Shown: one piece after another, positions 34,188 to 34,282 of the stretch
How positions within the stretch are numbered: the stretch's first letter is position 1
Layout: each line of letters opens with the position of its first letter
DNA from: an uncultured Candidatus Saccharibacteria bacterium
GTDB taxonomy: Bacteria; Patescibacteriota; Saccharimonadia; Saccharimonadales; Saccharimonadaceae
DNA: 34,282 nucleotides
Direction of reading: 5' to 3'
NCBI GenBank assembly: GCA_947565505.1
Contig: CANOGH010000003.1
Coordinates: 1 to 34,282, forward strand
Program-made: the position numbers and the translations under genes
The notes under the pieces: generated by a model
Seen by the model: only the letters and a program-made list of their open reading frames with translations
Told to the model about the DNA's origin: nothing
Database searches by the model: none

Positions 34188-34216
34188 ATTATAGCACACT
34201 TTACCATAAAAAGCAA
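34188..34216 (-). promoter_or_regulatory. Minus-strand promoter facing metK
   Basis: TTGCTT (34216-34211), 17 bases, then TATAAT (34193-34188) with extended TGC, followed by AGGAAGATAGG. It is the best match to the shared accessory motif, yet no long gene lies downstream. Confidence 0.68.
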
Positions 34217-34282
34217 TAGCTTTTTAAGTTTTTTGGTCTTGTTCCGCAATTCTAGACACTAAGCATAGAGATAAGTAGCAAT

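Overview
The window looks like a chromosomal segment of a Candidatus Saccharibacteria (TM7) or closely related Patescibacteria/CPR genome. Supporting signs are compact genes with reduced versions of common enzymes (a 339-residue MetK, a DnaX without its zinc module), many genes transcribed from an extended -10 box only a few bases before the start codon, and several conserved but uncharacterised proteins of a type I associate with this group. UGA is a stop codon (it ends dnaX and the glutaredoxin gene, and prfB is present), so the UGA=Gly lineages (Gracilibacteria/Absconditabacteria) are unlikely. The assignment rests on recognition only; no 16S gene is present. I found no rRNA, tRNA, insertion sequence, prophage or CRISPR array.

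Layout. 1-954: long non-coding region with a probable four-way-junction RNA (195-323), a promoter (450-478) and a long AT-rich leader. 955-1908: rplJ-rplL and a terminator. 2410-4344: an accessory pair, a single-pass surface protein and a convergent secreted protein with two EF-hand-like loops. 4579-7902: an unknown conserved protein, dnaX split into two overlapping ORFs, and dnaB. 8042-14242: a GT-C membrane protein, ebfC, hpf, secA and an M16 peptidase that seems to start at a non-AUG codon. 14243-14746: AT-rich gap. 14747-23470: a cell-wall and division block on the + strand (murD, prfB, ftsE, ftsX, a secreted CHAP hydrolase, a Ctp protease, a glutaredoxin, an alpha/beta hydrolase). 23605-34111: an accessory-rich stretch with a small basic protein, a two-domain SpeD homologue, two GT4 glycosyltransferases, smpB, an unknown protein, exonuclease III, a carbohydrate-kinase-like protein, a second surface protein, a small membrane protein and metK.

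How the genes fit together. FtsE-FtsX followed by a coiled-coil CHAP hydrolase matches the FtsEX-PcsB type division system, in which the ABC module controls a secreted peptidoglycan hydrolase; MurD and the Ctp protease belong to the same wall theme. SecA exports such proteins. MetK makes S-adenosylmethionine, the expected substrate of the SpeD-like protein if that protein kept its ancestral activity.

Two promoter styles stand out. Housekeeping genes often have TGnTANNNT exactly 6 bases before the start codon, which implies leaderless mRNAs. Several accessory genes instead have a -10 followed by a shared purine-rich sequence close to AGGAAGATA and a leader of tens of bases. The strongest candidates for something undescribed are the tandem SpeD protein with one apparently dead half, the shared promoter motif including one copy that faces the 3' end of metK, the structured RNA at 195-323, the hairpin cluster at 28161-28365, and the two genes that appear to start at AUC/AUU codons.
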